In this document: positions 18,213 to 27,795 of the stretch, in pieces
Layout of the letters: each line of letters begins with the position of its first letter
Position numbering within the stretch: the first letter of the stretch is position 1
Source of the DNA: Natronolimnohabitans sp. A-GB9
GTDB taxonomy: Archaea; Halobacteriota; Halobacteria; Halobacteriales; Natrialbaceae
NCBI RefSeq assembly: GCF_030848565.1
Contig: NZ_JAVDDV010000006.1
Location: forward strand, 124,001-188,000
Direction of reading: 5' to 3'
Length of the DNA: 64,000 nucleotides
Position numbers and translations under genes: made by a program
Notes under the pieces: generated by a model
Told to the model about the DNA's origin: nothing
What the model saw: the letters and a program-made list of their open reading frames with translations, nothing else
The model's database searches: none

Positions 18213-19084
18213 CCGCACACATCGGCACCGTCGCGCGCAAGGAGTTCGAGGACGCCGGCCGCTCGAAACTGCTCTGGGCGCTGGTTGGCCTGCTCGTCGG
18301 GATCGTCGTCGTCGGCTACACGGCGATCTGGTACACTGGCGAAGACGCCTCCGCCTCCGAGGTGCTTGGCTTCCTGGGATTCCCGTTGCAGACGATCGTC
18401 CCGATCGCCGCGCTCATCGCCGGCTACATGGCCGTCGTCGGGGAGCGGCGTTCGGGCAGCATCAAGCTCCTGCTTGGCCTGCCGCCGAATCGCACCGACG
18501 TCGTGTTCGGGAAGCTGCTCGGTCGGCTGGCCGTCGTCGGCACCGCCATCGGTCTCGCCTTTCTCGCTGCCCTCGTGTTGGGTGCGGTCTACTTCGGCTC
18601 GGTACCGTTCGTCGACTGGCTCGAGTTCGCCGCGGTCACGCTTTTGTTCGGTCTCGCCTTCGCCGGCCTGGCCGTCGGCAGCTCCGCTGCCGTCTCGACG
18701 CGGGGGAAGTCGATGGCGCTCGTCGTTGGCGTGTACGTCATTTTCGTCGTCCTGTGGGAACTCGTCACGGCCGGTCCCTACTACCTCGTTCACGACGAAG
18801 GCCCGCCCGTCGAAGCCCAGACGTGGTATCTCGTCCTCGAGCAGTTCAATCCGATGTCCGCCTACACCACGATGGCAAGCAACGCGATCGAGGGAACCGT
18901 CTTCCCGTTTACGTTCCAGTACGGTCTCGAGGACTTCGAGGCGGCGGGGATGACGCCAGCCGAACGCTACGCCGGCGACGCGCCGTTTTACCTGCAGGAC
19001 TGGTTCGGTGTCGTCGTCTTGCTGTTCTGGCTAGTCGTCCCCGTCGCGATCGGCTACTACCGATTCAAGAAGGCGGATCTGTAG
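18209..19084 (+). CDS. ABC-2-type permease subunit
   Basis: A 291-residue membrane protein with about six hydrophobic segments (residues about 18-38, 55-72, 105-130, 140-160, 170-190 and 265-285). It starts MTAHIGTVARKEFEDAGRS, the usual start of the NatB/ABC-2 permease. The start at 18209 gives the ATGA coupling to the ATPase gene; longer upstream frames are artefacts. Substrate unknown. Confidence 0.9.
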   Translation: MTAHIGTVARKEFEDAGRSKLLWALVGLLVGIVVVGYTAIWYTGEDASASEVLGFLGFPLQTIVPIAALIAGYMAVVGERRSGSIKLLLGLPPNRTDVVFGKLLGRLAVVGTAIGLAFLAALVLGAVYFGSVPFVDWLEFAAVTLLFGLAFAGLAVGSSAAVSTRGKSMALVVGVYVIFVVLWELVTAGPYYLVHDEGPPVEAQTWYLVLEQFNPMSAYTTMASNAIEGTVFPFTFQYGLEDFEAAGMTPAERYAGDAPFYLQDWFGVVVLLFWLVVPVAIGYYRFKKADL

Positions 19085-19090
19085 TCAGAA

Positions 19091-19384
19091 CTATCCCATC
19101 CGCAGCAGTTGGGCGTGCAGCGTCGTCTCGACCTCGAGCACGTTCGCCTCGTCGATGAAGCCTTCCTCGACGGCGAGTTCGACGGCTCGCGTGCCGACGA
19201 TATTTGCGACGGTCGCTCTCGCGAGGCTGTCGACGACGGCGCTTTCCTCGACCGACTCGCCGCCGTAGAACTCCTCGGTGACGGTCAGCGAGATGTCGTC
19301 GGTCTCGAAGGTTTCGCCGAGGACGTCCTCGTCACAGACGGCGACCAGTAAGCCCTTCTGGGTTTGTCGTTCCTTGACGATCAT
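19091..19384 (-). CDS. DUF424 protein
   Basis: A 97-residue protein, MIVKERQTQKGLLVAVCDE, with EEFYGGESV and ARATVANIVGTRAVELAVEE, the usual DUF424 pattern in archaea. The function is unknown. Its ATG directly follows the stop of the TPR gene upstream, so the two are one transcript. Confidence 0.88.
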   Translation of the reverse strand: MIVKERQTQKGLLVAVCDEDVLGETFETDDISLTVTEEFYGGESVEESAVVDSLARATVANIVGTRAVELAVEEGFIDEANVLEVETTLHAQLLRMG

Positions 19385-20263
19385 CTACTCGAGTCGCCAG
19401 TCTTCCTGCTCGCGGTCGGAGGCACGGCCGGGGTCCGTGATCCCCGCGTCGGTCGGCTGGCCCTGCTGGCCACGTTGTGGGATATCCTGACCGGCAGTGC
19501 CGTGGCCTTGCATCTCTTTGCGCTCTTCCATCACGCGCTGTTCGGCGCGCTCGCGCATCTCGTTTGCTTCCTCGGCGATCTCTTCGGCCTCGTCGTACTC
19601 GCCGAGTTCCTCTAGGATCTCGGCCTTTTCCTCTAAGACCTGCGAGTTTCGCATTCCCAGCCGAATCGCGTTGTCGATACAGTGAAGCGCCTCCTCGGCC
19701 AGGCCGCGCTCGGAGAGGAAGAAAGCGCGGTTGTACCAGCCTTCGGCGAAGCGATCGTCGATCTCGACGGCGCGTTCGGCGTGTTCGAGCGCCTGGCTGG
19801 TCTCTCCGAACTCCCAGAGCGCGTAGGCGAGGTTCGTCTCCGCGGTGGCCGCGTGCTCGCTGTCCCCGTCGATGTTGATCGCCTCGCGGTGGGCGCCGAT
19901 CGCCTCGTCGTACTCCTCGAGTTCGGCGTGGGCGACGCCTTTGTTCACCCACGCCTCCTGCTCGAGGCGGTCGTCGTCGGCGAACTGAGCGACCCGCTCG
20001 AAGGCCTCGGTGGCCTGTTCGTAGCGGTTGATCTGCATGTAGTTCAGGCCGACGTCGAGCAGTTCGCTGGCGTCGACGTCTTCGGTTGGGATGTTGTGTT
20101 CGTCTAACGTGTCGGTGACGACACGCGAGTCGATGGGGTCGACCTTCGACGGATCGACGTCGAGTTCCGGCGGATCAAGATCGAACTCCGCGTAGGGATC
20201 CTCGAATCCCTCTCCCTCGGAGAAACGGTGATCGTGCTCGCGATCGCCCTCTCGGTCAGTCAT
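19385..20263 (-). CDS. TPR-repeat protein
   Basis: A 292-residue protein with an acidic N-terminal part (about 1-65) followed by TPR motifs, such as LNYMQINRYEQATEAFERVA, ELEEYDEAIGAHREAIN and AYALWEFGETSQALEHAERA. TPRs are protein-binding scaffolds. A C-terminal coiled segment (EEKAEILEELGEYDEAEE) precedes a polar tail. The start MTDREGDREH at 20263 removes a longer frame that lacks any fold. It is the first gene of a pair with the DUF424 gene. Confidence 0.82.
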   Translation of the reverse strand: MTDREGDREHDHRFSEGEGFEDPYAEFDLDPPELDVDPSKVDPIDSRVVTDTLDEHNIPTEDVDASELLDVGLNYMQINRYEQATEAFERVAQFADDDRLEQEAWVNKGVAHAELEEYDEAIGAHREAINIDGDSEHAATAETNLAYALWEFGETSQALEHAERAVEIDDRFAEGWYNRAFFLSERGLAEEALHCIDNAIRLGMRNSQVLEEKAEILEELGEYDEAEEIAEEANEMRERAEQRVMEERKEMQGHGTAGQDIPQRGQQGQPTDAGITDPGRASDREQEDWRLE

Positions 20264-20312
20264 TGGCGGAATGTGGCGACGACGACTGTTAAGGGCTGCG
20301 ACCACGCCCGGA

Positions 20313-21941
20313 TCAGCCGCTTCGCCCACGTCGCCCGACTACCGTGCGAAGCGACTGGGTCACCGCCGCGGGATGTGGGAGCCCGAGGCGGTATCGGATC
20401 CGATCCTGGCGTTTGAACGGCTCGAACACGAGCGGCTCCTCGAGGTCCCAGATCTCGGCTCTCGCCGCTCGGTAGTCGTGACGGTCGAGGATCGCGTTCG
20501 CCACACGACGGCCGGCTTCGTTCGCCGACTCCATCGACGCGAGATCGGTGTTCGTTCGCACGTAATCTCCTGCCAAGGTGAGGTTTTCGACGCTGACGTC
20601 GGCTGGGGGACGGTTCCGCAGCGAGCCGACGGTGTTGATCAACAGCGGCGAGCGGTTCGCGACACCCTCGTCGGCCGCGACGATCGCCGGGTCGAGAACC
20701 CAGTCGACGAGCATATCGTCCGTCAAACGCACTGTACTCCCGTTTAGGTGTACTTTCAGCTGCTCCCAGATCTCGGTCGCGATCTCCTCGCGCGTACACT
20801 CCCGTGCCGGCCGCTCGTAGACGATTCCCGGTGTCTCCCAGTCGGAGGCGATCACCGAGAGGACGCCTTCGACCGCGTCTGGGCCGTGACTGTCGAGGTC
20901 GTAACCGCTCCAGAACTGCCGTTGGGAGATCGACGTCAACGCCCAGGGAGACTCGGTGTAGACCTGGTGGCCCCGCGTCAGTTCGACGTCCGTCGCGAGG
21001 TAGAACTGGATCCCGTTCATCCAGGCTGTATCGAGGTGTTCGATCCGTGCGAGTTCCGGAGCGGCCCGTCTCAACTCGGGTGTGACGAACGTCGGGGCGA
21101 CGTCGACCGGGACCGAAAGGACGTACTCGTCGGCGGTGACGGTCTCCCCATCGGCGAGGACGAGCCCCGTAATACGGCGTCCGTCGAACGCGAGTTGCCG
21201 GACCGGCGCGTCCGTTCGGAGGTCGACGCCGAGGCGCTCGAGATAGCTGACCCAGGGGTCGATCCAGGCCTCGCTGGTCGGCGCGTTCAGGACGCGCTCG
21301 GTTGGCCGCGTGGGATCGAGCTGTCCGAACAGCAACTGCAGATAGATAGTGCCGATCGTCCGAGCGCTGCCGATCTGTGGTCGAAGCGCGACGAGCGCCT
21401 GGGTCGCGTACGCGAGCCGGTCGCGAAACTCCTGCGAGCGGTTCTCGGCGTCGATGAACGTCCACCACGACGTCTCCTCGAGTTCCGCCTCGCGGCGCTG
21501 TTCACACGCCGTTAGCAGATACAGCAGTCGCTCGAGCAGAAACCGGACGTCGTCAGCGGGGAGGTCGTCGGCGAACGCCGGCCGAAGCGCCTCGAGCCAG
21601 TCCCGGACCGAGTCGGGTGTTCGTGTCTCGGCGATCCGGTCGGTGCCGTCGGTCCCTGCGATCAGCGTCGCTTCGGTCTCGACGAGGTTGTCCGCGACGG
21701 TCCCGTCGCCGTCGGGGATCCGCTCCATCGTCTCGATGACGTGACGGTAGAACGCCGGAAAGAACCGAAATCCGTGTTCGCCGTGAAGCGCCTTCGGTTC
21801 GTCCGCGATCGGCACCGAGCGGGCCTTCCCACCGAAGCCGTCGGCTGCCTCGAGGACGGTCACGTCGAGTCCACGTTCAGCGAGTTCGTGGGCAACGGTG
21901 AGACCACCGATGCCACCGCCGATGACTGCGATGTCTGTCAT
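20313..21941 (-). CDS. FAD-dependent amine-oxidase/desaturase-like enzyme
   Basis: A 542-residue protein with an N-terminal FAD motif GGGIGGLTVAHELAERG and a GFGGKARS lock, as in the phytoene desaturase/hydroxysqualene dehydroxylase group. HGEHGFRFFPAFYRHVIETM is typical of that group. The C-terminal FAD-binding part includes LTLAGDYVRTNTDLASMESA. A role in carotenoid or squalene metabolism is possible but not shown. The start MTDIAVIGG is chosen at the Rossmann motif. It stands alone. Confidence 0.82.
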   Translation of the reverse strand: MTDIAVIGGGIGGLTVAHELAERGLDVTVLEAADGFGGKARSVPIADEPKALHGEHGFRFFPAFYRHVIETMERIPDGDGTVADNLVETEATLIAGTDGTDRIAETRTPDSVRDWLEALRPAFADDLPADDVRFLLERLLYLLTACEQRREAELEETSWWTFIDAENRSQEFRDRLAYATQALVALRPQIGSARTIGTIYLQLLFGQLDPTRPTERVLNAPTSEAWIDPWVSYLERLGVDLRTDAPVRQLAFDGRRITGLVLADGETVTADEYVLSVPVDVAPTFVTPELRRAAPELARIEHLDTAWMNGIQFYLATDVELTRGHQVYTESPWALTSISQRQFWSGYDLDSHGPDAVEGVLSVIASDWETPGIVYERPARECTREEIATEIWEQLKVHLNGSTVRLTDDMLVDWVLDPAIVAADEGVANRSPLLINTVGSLRNRPPADVSVENLTLAGDYVRTNTDLASMESANEAGRRVANAILDRHDYRAARAEIWDLEEPLVFEPFKRQDRIRYRLGLPHPAAVTQSLRTVVGRRGRSG

Positions 21942-22039
21942 GGGCGAGTTCGGACGGCGATCGGAATAACCGGCGTCCCTAACGGGCTCCATCTCCAGCA
22001 ACCGTCACCATTGAGTATTGGGCCATCGAGGGATCGAGT

Positions 22040-22597
22040 ATGCGACTGTTCGTCAGCGTCGACCTGTCCGACGACCTCACGGACGCGGTCGACGACCTGC
22101 AAGAGGAGTTCACCGACGCGAGTGGACTGAACTTCACCGACCCCGAACAGGCTCACGTCACCCTGAAGTTCCTCGGCGACGTCGACGAGACCCGTCTCCC
22201 CGACCTCGAGCGCGAACTCGAGGCTGCCATCGAGGACGCCGACGTCGACCCCTTCCCCGTTCGTTTCGGCGGACTGGGCGTCTTTCCGAGTCTCGACTAC
22301 ATCAGCGTCATCTGGTTTGGCACCGAGACCGGCGGCGAGAAACTCACCCGGCTCCACGAGGCCGTCGAGGAGCGAACGACGGCGATGGGGTTCGAGGAGG
22401 AATCCCACGAGTTCACGCCTCACGTGACGCTGGCTCGGATGGAACACGCCGGCGGCAAGGACCTCGTTCAGGAACTCGTCCAGGAGCGAGAGCCGACGAT
22501 CGGCGAGATGACCGTCGAGGAAGTTCAGTTGACCGAGAGCGTCCTCACCGACGCGGGACCGCTGTACTCGACGGTCGAATCGTTCTCCCTCGAGTAG
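22040..22597 (+). CDS. thpR: RNA 2',3'-cyclic phosphodiesterase
   Basis: A 185-residue 2H-family phosphoesterase. The two HxTx motifs are HVTLKFLG near residue 46 and HVTLARM near residue 130. The family opens 2',3'-cyclic phosphates and was first described as an RNA ligase. The start MRLFVSVDL is the only good one. It is followed 117 bp later by the Tat-exported protein on the same strand. Confidence 0.92.
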   Translation: MRLFVSVDLSDDLTDAVDDLQEEFTDASGLNFTDPEQAHVTLKFLGDVDETRLPDLERELEAAIEDADVDPFPVRFGGLGVFPSLDYISVIWFGTETGGEKLTRLHEAVEERTTAMGFEEESHEFTPHVTLARMEHAGGKDLVQELVQEREPTIGEMTVEEVQLTESVLTDAGPLYSTVESFSLE

Positions 22598-22646
22598 CGA
22601 GTCGGTCGAACCCTGGTGAACCCCTCCGCGAGCCGCTGTGTTCGAT

Positions 22647-22653
22647 CTTATAA
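22647..22653 (+). promoter_or_regulatory. TATA box before the Tat-exported HEXXH gene
   Basis: CTTATAAG at about 22647-22654 lies about 60 bp before the ATG at 22714, which implies a short 5' untranslated region. Confidence 0.5.
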
Positions 22654-22713
22654 GACGGGCAGAACGTGCAGGGTCGCCACCGATGCCGGTGCCCATCGTA
22701 GCGAGTGAATACG

Positions 22714-23673
22714 ATGGCGTCGATCGATCGGGACGGCGAGCCGCCGATCACGCGTCGGGAACTGCTTGCCGCCGTCGGCGGTGCAGGGTTCGTCTCGAGC
22801 GCCCGTCGAGACCAGTCCGACGGGCTCGCCGACGGCTCGCCTGTCCCCGACGCGCCGGTCCACGTCCGTGTCTATCCCGGCCCGGTTCCGTTTCGGGTTC
22901 GTCTCCGGAGCGGGACCGACGGCGTGACCGACCACTGGACGTCGGCCCACCAGGAGTCACTCGAGGCCGTCGAGAGCGCTTTCGAGGCGATCCGCGACTA
23001 CGCCAACGAACGCAACCGACTCGGGGAGTTCGCGGTAAGCGTCGACCGCGGCGATCTCGTCCGTCTCCCGCAATCGGCGGTGTCGCGACCGTCGGACGTC
23101 GTCGTCCCCCCACTCGAGACGGTACTCGAGGGGTTTCGCGATCGGCTCCGGGAACGAGGCGCGCTCACGGGAGCGACCTGTCACCTGCTGTTGTGCTGGG
23201 CGCCGCTCAACCACCGGATCGGCTATGGGGGGACGCGCTCGCCAAATGCCCTCGTCGGGGACGATAGCGGGGGGACAACCGGCGACGCGCTGACCGTCGC
23301 CAACGTCGGCGCAACGGAACGGTGGGACTCGCGTGCAGTCACGCGGAATATGGCGATTCACGAGGTCCTACACACGTTCGTTTCGAACGCCGTCGCCGAA
23401 TCGGTTGGCGGCTCGCGATGCGATCACGACCTCGGAGCCGCCGTGCGCGTCGACGACGGAACGATGCGAGTCTCGCCGCTGGCAACGGCTTACGCCGGAC
23501 CGGACGAACTCGGCGGTGGCACCCGATTCCACGGCACCGGCTGTTACGATCACGACGCGTTTTCCCGCCACGACGGCCTCGAGGGCGTCGACGGGTGGAC
23601 GTATACGACCGAGCCGAGCGAGACGACCCTCGAGGCCGCCACTCGCTATCTCGAGCGCCGCGTCGTGCCGTGA
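22714..23673 (+). CDS. Tat-exported protein with an HEXXH motif
   Basis: A 319-residue protein. Near the start is a twin-arginine signal ITRRELLAAVGGAGFVSS. The sequence MAIHEVLHTFVSN contains HEVLH, the zinc-binding HEXXH of metallopeptidases. A downstream candidate third ligand is in DHDLGAAV or HGTGCYDHDAF. I know no named family for the full chain; a secreted metalloprotease is a reasonable guess. The ATG at 22714 is preferred over the GTG at 22705. Its 3' end overlaps that of the M48 gene on the other strand by 28 bp. Confidence 0.72.
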   Translation: MASIDRDGEPPITRRELLAAVGGAGFVSSARRDQSDGLADGSPVPDAPVHVRVYPGPVPFRVRLRSGTDGVTDHWTSAHQESLEAVESAFEAIRDYANERNRLGEFAVSVDRGDLVRLPQSAVSRPSDVVVPPLETVLEGFRDRLRERGALTGATCHLLLCWAPLNHRIGYGGTRSPNALVGDDSGGTTGDALTVANVGATERWDSRAVTRNMAIHEVLHTFVSNAVAESVGGSRCDHDLGAAVRVDDGTMRVSPLATAYAGPDELGGGTRFHGTGCYDHDAFSRHDGLEGVDGWTYTTEPSETTLEAATRYLERRVVP

Positions 23674-24641
23674 TCGGCCGCACGATCGGACTCCGCCGCC
23701 GCGAGCCGTTCGATGCGCTCCTCCGTCGGCGGGTGCGTTCGAAACAACCGCGAGAGCGGCCGCCGGATCGACCACAGGAACGGCTCCGTCTCGGCCTCCT
23801 CCCAGTAGGTCAGCGGCTCGTCGCGGGACTCGAGTGGGAGGATCGACAGCGACGATACCGAGCGGACATCACGGAGGTCCTCCGACGGCGTCTCATAGAT
23901 CCGACGATCCAGCGTCCGCAGCGCGCTCGCCAGCGGCGCACCCGAGCCGAGCACTTCGGCGGCCGCCTTGTCGGCCGCGAGTTCCCGCGTTCGAGAGCAG
24001 ACGGCGACGATCGATCGGGTGACCACCGCACCGACGAGACCGACGATCGCGAGGGCAACGGCGGTCGTGAGATCACGTCGTGAGAGTTCCGGAAACCGAG
24101 CAACGAGACCGACCGCGAGCACCGTCGGCACCGAGATGACGGTCATCACCGCGGCGTCACGGTTCTTCACGTGGGCCAGCTCGTGTGCGACGACCGCCTC
24201 GAGTTCCGCGGCGTCGAGTGCCTCGAGTGTTCCCCTCGAGAGAACGAGCCGAACCGACGACGGCCGGGTCCCGACGACCATCGCTTCAGGTGCCGGACTG
24301 TCCGAGACGGCGACCGTCGGTTTCGGGACGTCGAGCATCGACGCGACGCGGTTTACCGTCGCGTGCAGTTCGGGCTCGTCTTCAGGCGACACCGGCGTCG
24401 CGTTCCCGGCGCGGTCGCTCATCGAGGTGCCGTACGACTCGAGGAACGCGACCGCCAGTACCACCCCGACGGTCGGGACGACTGCGACGGTCGTCGCGGT
24501 CGAGAGCGACATCCGAAAGAACAGGAGGAGACCGACGAAAACAGCCCAGATCGCAGCGACGAATCCAAGAAGCGCTACCGGGAGGGCCACGACTGCGATC
24601 CCCATCCGCAACGCGAGCGACCGTTCGATCGAGGTCCGCAT
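23646..24641 (-). CDS. M48 peptidase (second HtpX-like)
   Basis: A 331-residue protein with two N-terminal membrane segments (about 12-36 and 40-63), the zinc-binding [13 protein letters not shown] near residue 150, two hydrophobic stretches near 170-200, and [14 protein letters not shown] supplying the third ligand. This is a divergent HtpX paralogue beside a different set of genes. It converges on the Tat-exported HEXXH gene. Substrates are unknown. Confidence 0.86.
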   Translation of the reverse strand: MRTSIERSLALRMGIAVVALPVALLGFVAAIWAVFVGLLLFFRMSLSTATTVAVVPTVGVVLAVAFLESYGTSMSDRAGNATPVSPEDEPELHATVNRVASMLDVPKPTVAVSDSPAPEAMVVGTRPSSVRLVLSRGTLEALDAAELEAVVAHELAHVKNRDAAVMTVISVPTVLAVGLVARFPELSRRDLTTAVALAIVGLVGAVVTRSIVAVCSRTRELAADKAAAEVLGSGAPLASALRTLDRRIYETPSEDLRDVRSVSSLSILPLESRDEPLTYWEEAETEPFLWSIRRPLSRLFRTHPPTEERIERLAAAESDRAADHGTTRRSR

Positions 24642-24740
24642 CCGTCAGTCGTTCGTGTCTGTCATCACTTCACTGTACTGATCAGTCACGACCGGTCAAG
24701 CGACGGCGGCGGCGACGATTAGCCTTCAAGATGGACAAGA

Positions 24741-24747
24741 TTTTAAG
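24741..24747 (+). promoter_or_regulatory. TATA box of the ribosomal operon
   Basis: TTTTAAG lies about 26-32 bp before the rpl39e ATG at 24773, consistent with a strong leaderless promoter. Confidence 0.6.
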
Positions 24748-24772
24748 CCACCGCGGGCTACGTGCGGCTACT

Positions 24773-24925
24773 ATGGGTAAGAAAACGAAGGGCAAGAAGA
24801 AGCGTCTTGCCAAACTCGAGAACCAGAACAGCCGCGTTCCGGCCTGGGTCATGATGAAGACTGACATGGAAGTCCAGCGGAACCCGAAGCGACGCAACTG
24901 GCGGCGCAACGACACTGACGAGTAA
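24773..24925 (+). CDS. rpl39e: 50S ribosomal protein L39e
   Basis: A 50-residue basic protein, [18 protein letters not shown], ending [12 protein letters not shown]. The length and W-R-R pattern match L39e, an archaeal-eukaryotic large-subunit protein lining the exit tunnel. It is the first gene of a tight operon with rpl31e and eif6 (2-bp gaps). Confidence 0.96.
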   Translation: MGKKTKGKKKRLAKLENQNSRVPAWVMMKTDMEVQRNPKRRNWRRNDTDE

Positions 24926-24927
24926 CC

Positions 24928-25206
24928 ATGAGTGCAAGTGATTTCGAAGAACGCGTTGTAACCGTTCCGCTGCGCGACGTCAAGAAGGGGGCCAACCACG
25001 AGGCCGCGGACCTGGCGATGCGACTCGTCCGTGAACACCTCGCGAAACACTTCGCGGTCGACGAGGACGCCATCCGCCTGGATCCCTCGATCAACGAGGA
25101 GATCTGGTCGAACGGCCGATCCAACCCGCCGCGAAAGCTGCGCGTCCGTGCGGCCCGCTTCGACGAAGAAGGTGAGGCCGTCGTCGAGGCCGAGGTCGCC
25201 GACTAA
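24928..25206 (+). CDS. rpl31e: 50S ribosomal protein L31e
   Basis: A 92-residue protein, [20 protein letters not shown], with the conserved [17 protein letters not shown] core. It binds the tunnel exit area of the large subunit. It follows rpl39e by 2 bp and precedes eif6 by 2 bp. Confidence 0.96.
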   Translation: MSASDFEERVVTVPLRDVKKGANHEAADLAMRLVREHLAKHFAVDEDAIRLDPSINEEIWSNGRSNPPRKLRVRAARFDEEGEAVVEAEVAD

Positions 25207-25208
25207 AC

Positions 25209-25874
25209 TTGAAACGGCTCGCCTTCGCCGGGTCGGCCTACGTCGGCGTCTTCGCCCGCGCGACCGACTCGTGCGTGCTCGTTCGTCCGGACGTTGACGA
25301 CGACGTGGTCGCCGACCTGACCGACGAACTCGAGGTGCCCGCAATCTGTACGACCGTCGGCGGCTCCTCGACGGTCGGCGCGTTAGCGACGGGTAACGAG
25401 AACGGGCTACTCGTCAGCTCCCGTATCCTCGAGTACGAACGCGAGGAACTCGAAGAACAGGTCGACGTCCCCGTCGCGGAACTGCCAGGCAACATCAACG
25501 CCGCGGGCAACGTCGTCCTCGCAAACGACTACGGCGCGTACGTCCACCCGGACCTCCCGCGAGAGACGATCCAGATCGTCAAAGACACCCTCGAGGTACC
25601 CGTCGAGCGCGGTGACCTCGCCGGTGTCCGAACGGTCGGGACGGCCGCGGTCGCGACGAACTCGGGCGTGCTCTGTCACCCCAAAGCGACCGACGAGGAA
25701 CTGGATGCCCTCGAGGAGGCCTTAGACGTGCGAGCCGACGTCGGCACCGTCAACTACGGTGCGCCGCTTGTCGGGTCCGGACTGATCGCCAACGAGTCGG
25801 GATACGTCGTCGGCGAGGATACGACCGGGCCCGAACTGGGCCGGATCGAGGACGCGCTGGGCTATCTCGACTGA
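25209..25874 (+). CDS. eif6: Translation initiation factor IF-6
   Basis: A 221-residue factor, built of repeated alpha-beta units. It binds the 50S subunit and prevents early joining. The start codon is TTG at 25209, only 2 bp after the rpl31e stop. The repeats include [14 protein letters not shown] and [17 protein letters not shown]. Confidence 0.95.
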   Translation: MKRLAFAGSAYVGVFARATDSCVLVRPDVDDDVVADLTDELEVPAICTTVGGSSTVGALATGNENGLLVSSRILEYEREELEEQVDVPVAELPGNINAAGNVVLANDYGAYVHPDLPRETIQIVKDTLEVPVERGDLAGVRTVGTAAVATNSGVLCHPKATDEELDALEEALDVRADVGTVNYGAPLVGSGLIANESGYVVGEDTTGPELGRIEDALGYLD

Positions 25875-26028
25875 CGCTTTCTGTTTTCTCCGGGCTCCGC
25901 GACGAGCCGTCGATGCTGTCCGAATGTCGGAACCGATCGACGGGACGGAACGCGTCGCGGCTCGAGGCTGACCGCTGGTCAGCGGTGGCAGCCTTATAGT
26001 ACACCCACGATCTGCGGCCCGCCCGAAG

Positions 26029-26340
26029 TTAGCGCGGTTCGAACCGATGGCGGACGACCTCGCTGTCGTCGTCCCACTCGAAATCGTCGTGGGCCCGCTC
26101 GAGTAGGTCCCGATAGGCGTCGAGGTCGTCCATCCCCTCTGCCTGTGCGTCGTCGTCCGTCAGGTCGCCGAGACGTCGTTCGGTGACGTCGGTGACCTCG
26201 AACGTCGTCTCCTCGATGGTAAACGTATCTCCCTCCTCGGCGTACCGGTGGCCACGGTGGATCTGTGTGACCTCGCCCTCAAGGGCCTGCGTTCGCATTC
26301 GTTCGCTTGGCAACAGGTCGGACGGATCGCGATCGCTCAT
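26029..26340 (-). CDS. ASCH-domain-like protein
   Basis: A 103-residue acidic protein with RRLGDLTDDDAQAEGMDDLDAY and EVVRHRFEPR at the end, typical of small archaeal ASCH/PUA-like proteins. The family may bind RNA. It runs opposite to the flanking ribosomal-operon genes. The start MSDRDPSDLL at 26340 is inside a longer open frame with no coding-like extension. Confidence 0.7.
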   Translation of the reverse strand: MSDRDPSDLLPSERMRTQALEGEVTQIHRGHRYAEEGDTFTIEETTFEVTDVTERRLGDLTDDDAQAEGMDDLDAYRDLLERAHDDFEWDDDSEVVRHRFEPR

Positions 26341-26541
26341 AGACGACTGTACGCAGGCCGAAGTGAAATCGGTTCGCCTTCGTACGGATCCCCGTCCTGA
26401 CCTTCGGGCGCGACCGCAGTCCGAGTCACGGATGCGCTGACACTGACGGACAGCGGTTCGTCTCTCCGCTATCACCGTGTGGACTGTCATCATTCAAACT
26501 AATCACTAATGTTTATCATCGCGAACGCAGATGGGTCGGAT

Positions 26542-27495
26542 ATGGCCCTCCAATCGATATTCGCCCGGTTCAAGACCGGGTTTGCGATCGCAAAGGCATC
26601 GCTCGGCATCCTCCGGCGCGAGAAGTGGCTGCTCGCATTTCCGATGTTGTACGGACTCGCACTCGTCGCCGGAATGGGCGTCCTCATCGTCGGCGTCGCC
26701 GCTGTCGTACTCGGAACGACGTTCGGTCTGGCGGCTCTCGATCAGCTCGCCGCCGTCTCCGATGGAACCGGGGAGACGACGTTTACGGTACTCGGTCTTG
26801 CCGTGTCGTTTCTCGGACTGTTCGCTGCGACCGCCATTTCGACGTTTTTCAGCGCCGCACTCGTCTACTCCGTCGGTCAGCTGTTCGGCGGCGAGCAGAC
26901 GAGTCTCCGTGACGGACTCGCGGGCGCCTGGGAGTCGAAACGAACGATCCTCGCCTGGGGTGTCGTCGGCGCCGTCGTCGGAATGATCTTTCGCGCCCTC
27001 GAGAGCCAGGACGGCTGGGGTGCCCAGATCGTTCGGATGATCGCCGGTGCTGCCTGGTTCATGATGACGTTTTTCATCGTTCCCGTCATCGTTTTCCAGG
27101 ACGGCGGGGTCCGAGAGTCGCTGCGTGAGAGCGTCACCACGTTCCGTGAGACCTGGGGCGAAAGCGGTGGCGTCACGCTCGGGATCGGTCTCGTGATCGT
27201 TCCGCTGATCCTCGCGACTCTCGCCGTCGGTATCGGCGCGCCGCTGTTGCTGGCTGCAGAGCCCGGCTCGGTGCTCGTCTACACGGTCGTCCCGACACTG
27301 CTCGTCGTCGGAGCGTTGCTCGTGGTCCAAAACGCCGCCGTCGCGATCGCGAAGACGGCACTGTACAAGTACGCGACCGACGGCGACCTCCCCGAGGAGT
27401 TCGACGGGATCGACCCGAACGCGATCACGAAACCGAAAGGCTCCTCGAGCGGCATGATGGGTGGCACCTCGGGTCGACAGCCGGGGAATATCTAG
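26542..27495 (+). CDS. Multi-pass membrane protein (DUF6159-like)
   Basis: A 317-residue protein with about six hydrophobic stretches (residues about 32-62, 82-112, 145-165, 180-200, 225-250 and 258-280). LQSIFARFKTGFAIAKASLGIL opens a conserved start, and the C-terminal part AIAKTALYKYATDGDLPEEFDGI is typical of the family. The function is unknown. With the ASCH gene it separates eif6 from rpl18a. The ATG at 26542 is chosen by the conserved start. Confidence 0.75.
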   Translation: MALQSIFARFKTGFAIAKASLGILRREKWLLAFPMLYGLALVAGMGVLIVGVAAVVLGTTFGLAALDQLAAVSDGTGETTFTVLGLAVSFLGLFAATAISTFFSAALVYSVGQLFGGEQTSLRDGLAGAWESKRTILAWGVVGAVVGMIFRALESQDGWGAQIVRMIAGAAWFMMTFFIVPVIVFQDGGVRESLRESVTTFRETWGESGGVTLGIGLVIVPLILATLAVGIGAPLLLAAEPGSVLVYTVVPTLLVVGALLVVQNAAVAIAKTALYKYATDGDLPEEFDGIDPNAITKPKGSSSGMMGGTSGRQPGNI

Positions 27496-27553
27496 CGGGA
27501 CGTCGGCCGACGTTAGCTTCCCGGCGGCGATTTCTCGCCTGACCGGGGCGGCG

Positions 27554-27580
27554 AATGCTCACACTCGTTCTGTCCAGCAG
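27554..27580. repeat. Half of a family B element
   Basis: AATGCTCACACTCGTTCTG with the CCAGCAG end is the reverse complement of the left arm of the 44173-44246 element, with one mismatch. It sits upstream of the rpl18a start. Confidence 0.6.
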
Positions 27581-27621
27581 TAAAAGGAACATTCTTCCGA
27601 CTGCCTGCCGGAGTCATAGCC

Positions 27622-27795
27622 ATGAGTCAGTTTACGGTTACCGGCCGGTTTCAGGCCCGCGACGGTTACGCGGCGTTCGAAACGACGGTCGATGCCGAAA
27701 ACGAGGACGTCGCCCGTGAATACGTCCTTTCTCGACTCGGAAGTCAACACGGGCTGAAGCGTACGCAGATCGAACTAACGGAGGTTTCCCAATGA
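27622..27795 (+). CDS. rpl18a: 50S ribosomal protein L18Ae (LX)
   Basis: A 57-residue protein, MSQFTVTGRFQARDGY, ending QIELTEVSQ. The length and the small alpha-beta pattern fit archaeal L18Ae/LX. Its stop overlaps the pfdA start (ATGA at 27792-27795). Confidence 0.93.
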   Translation: MSQFTVTGRFQARDGYAAFETTVDAENEDVAREYVLSRLGSQHGLKRTQIELTEVSQ

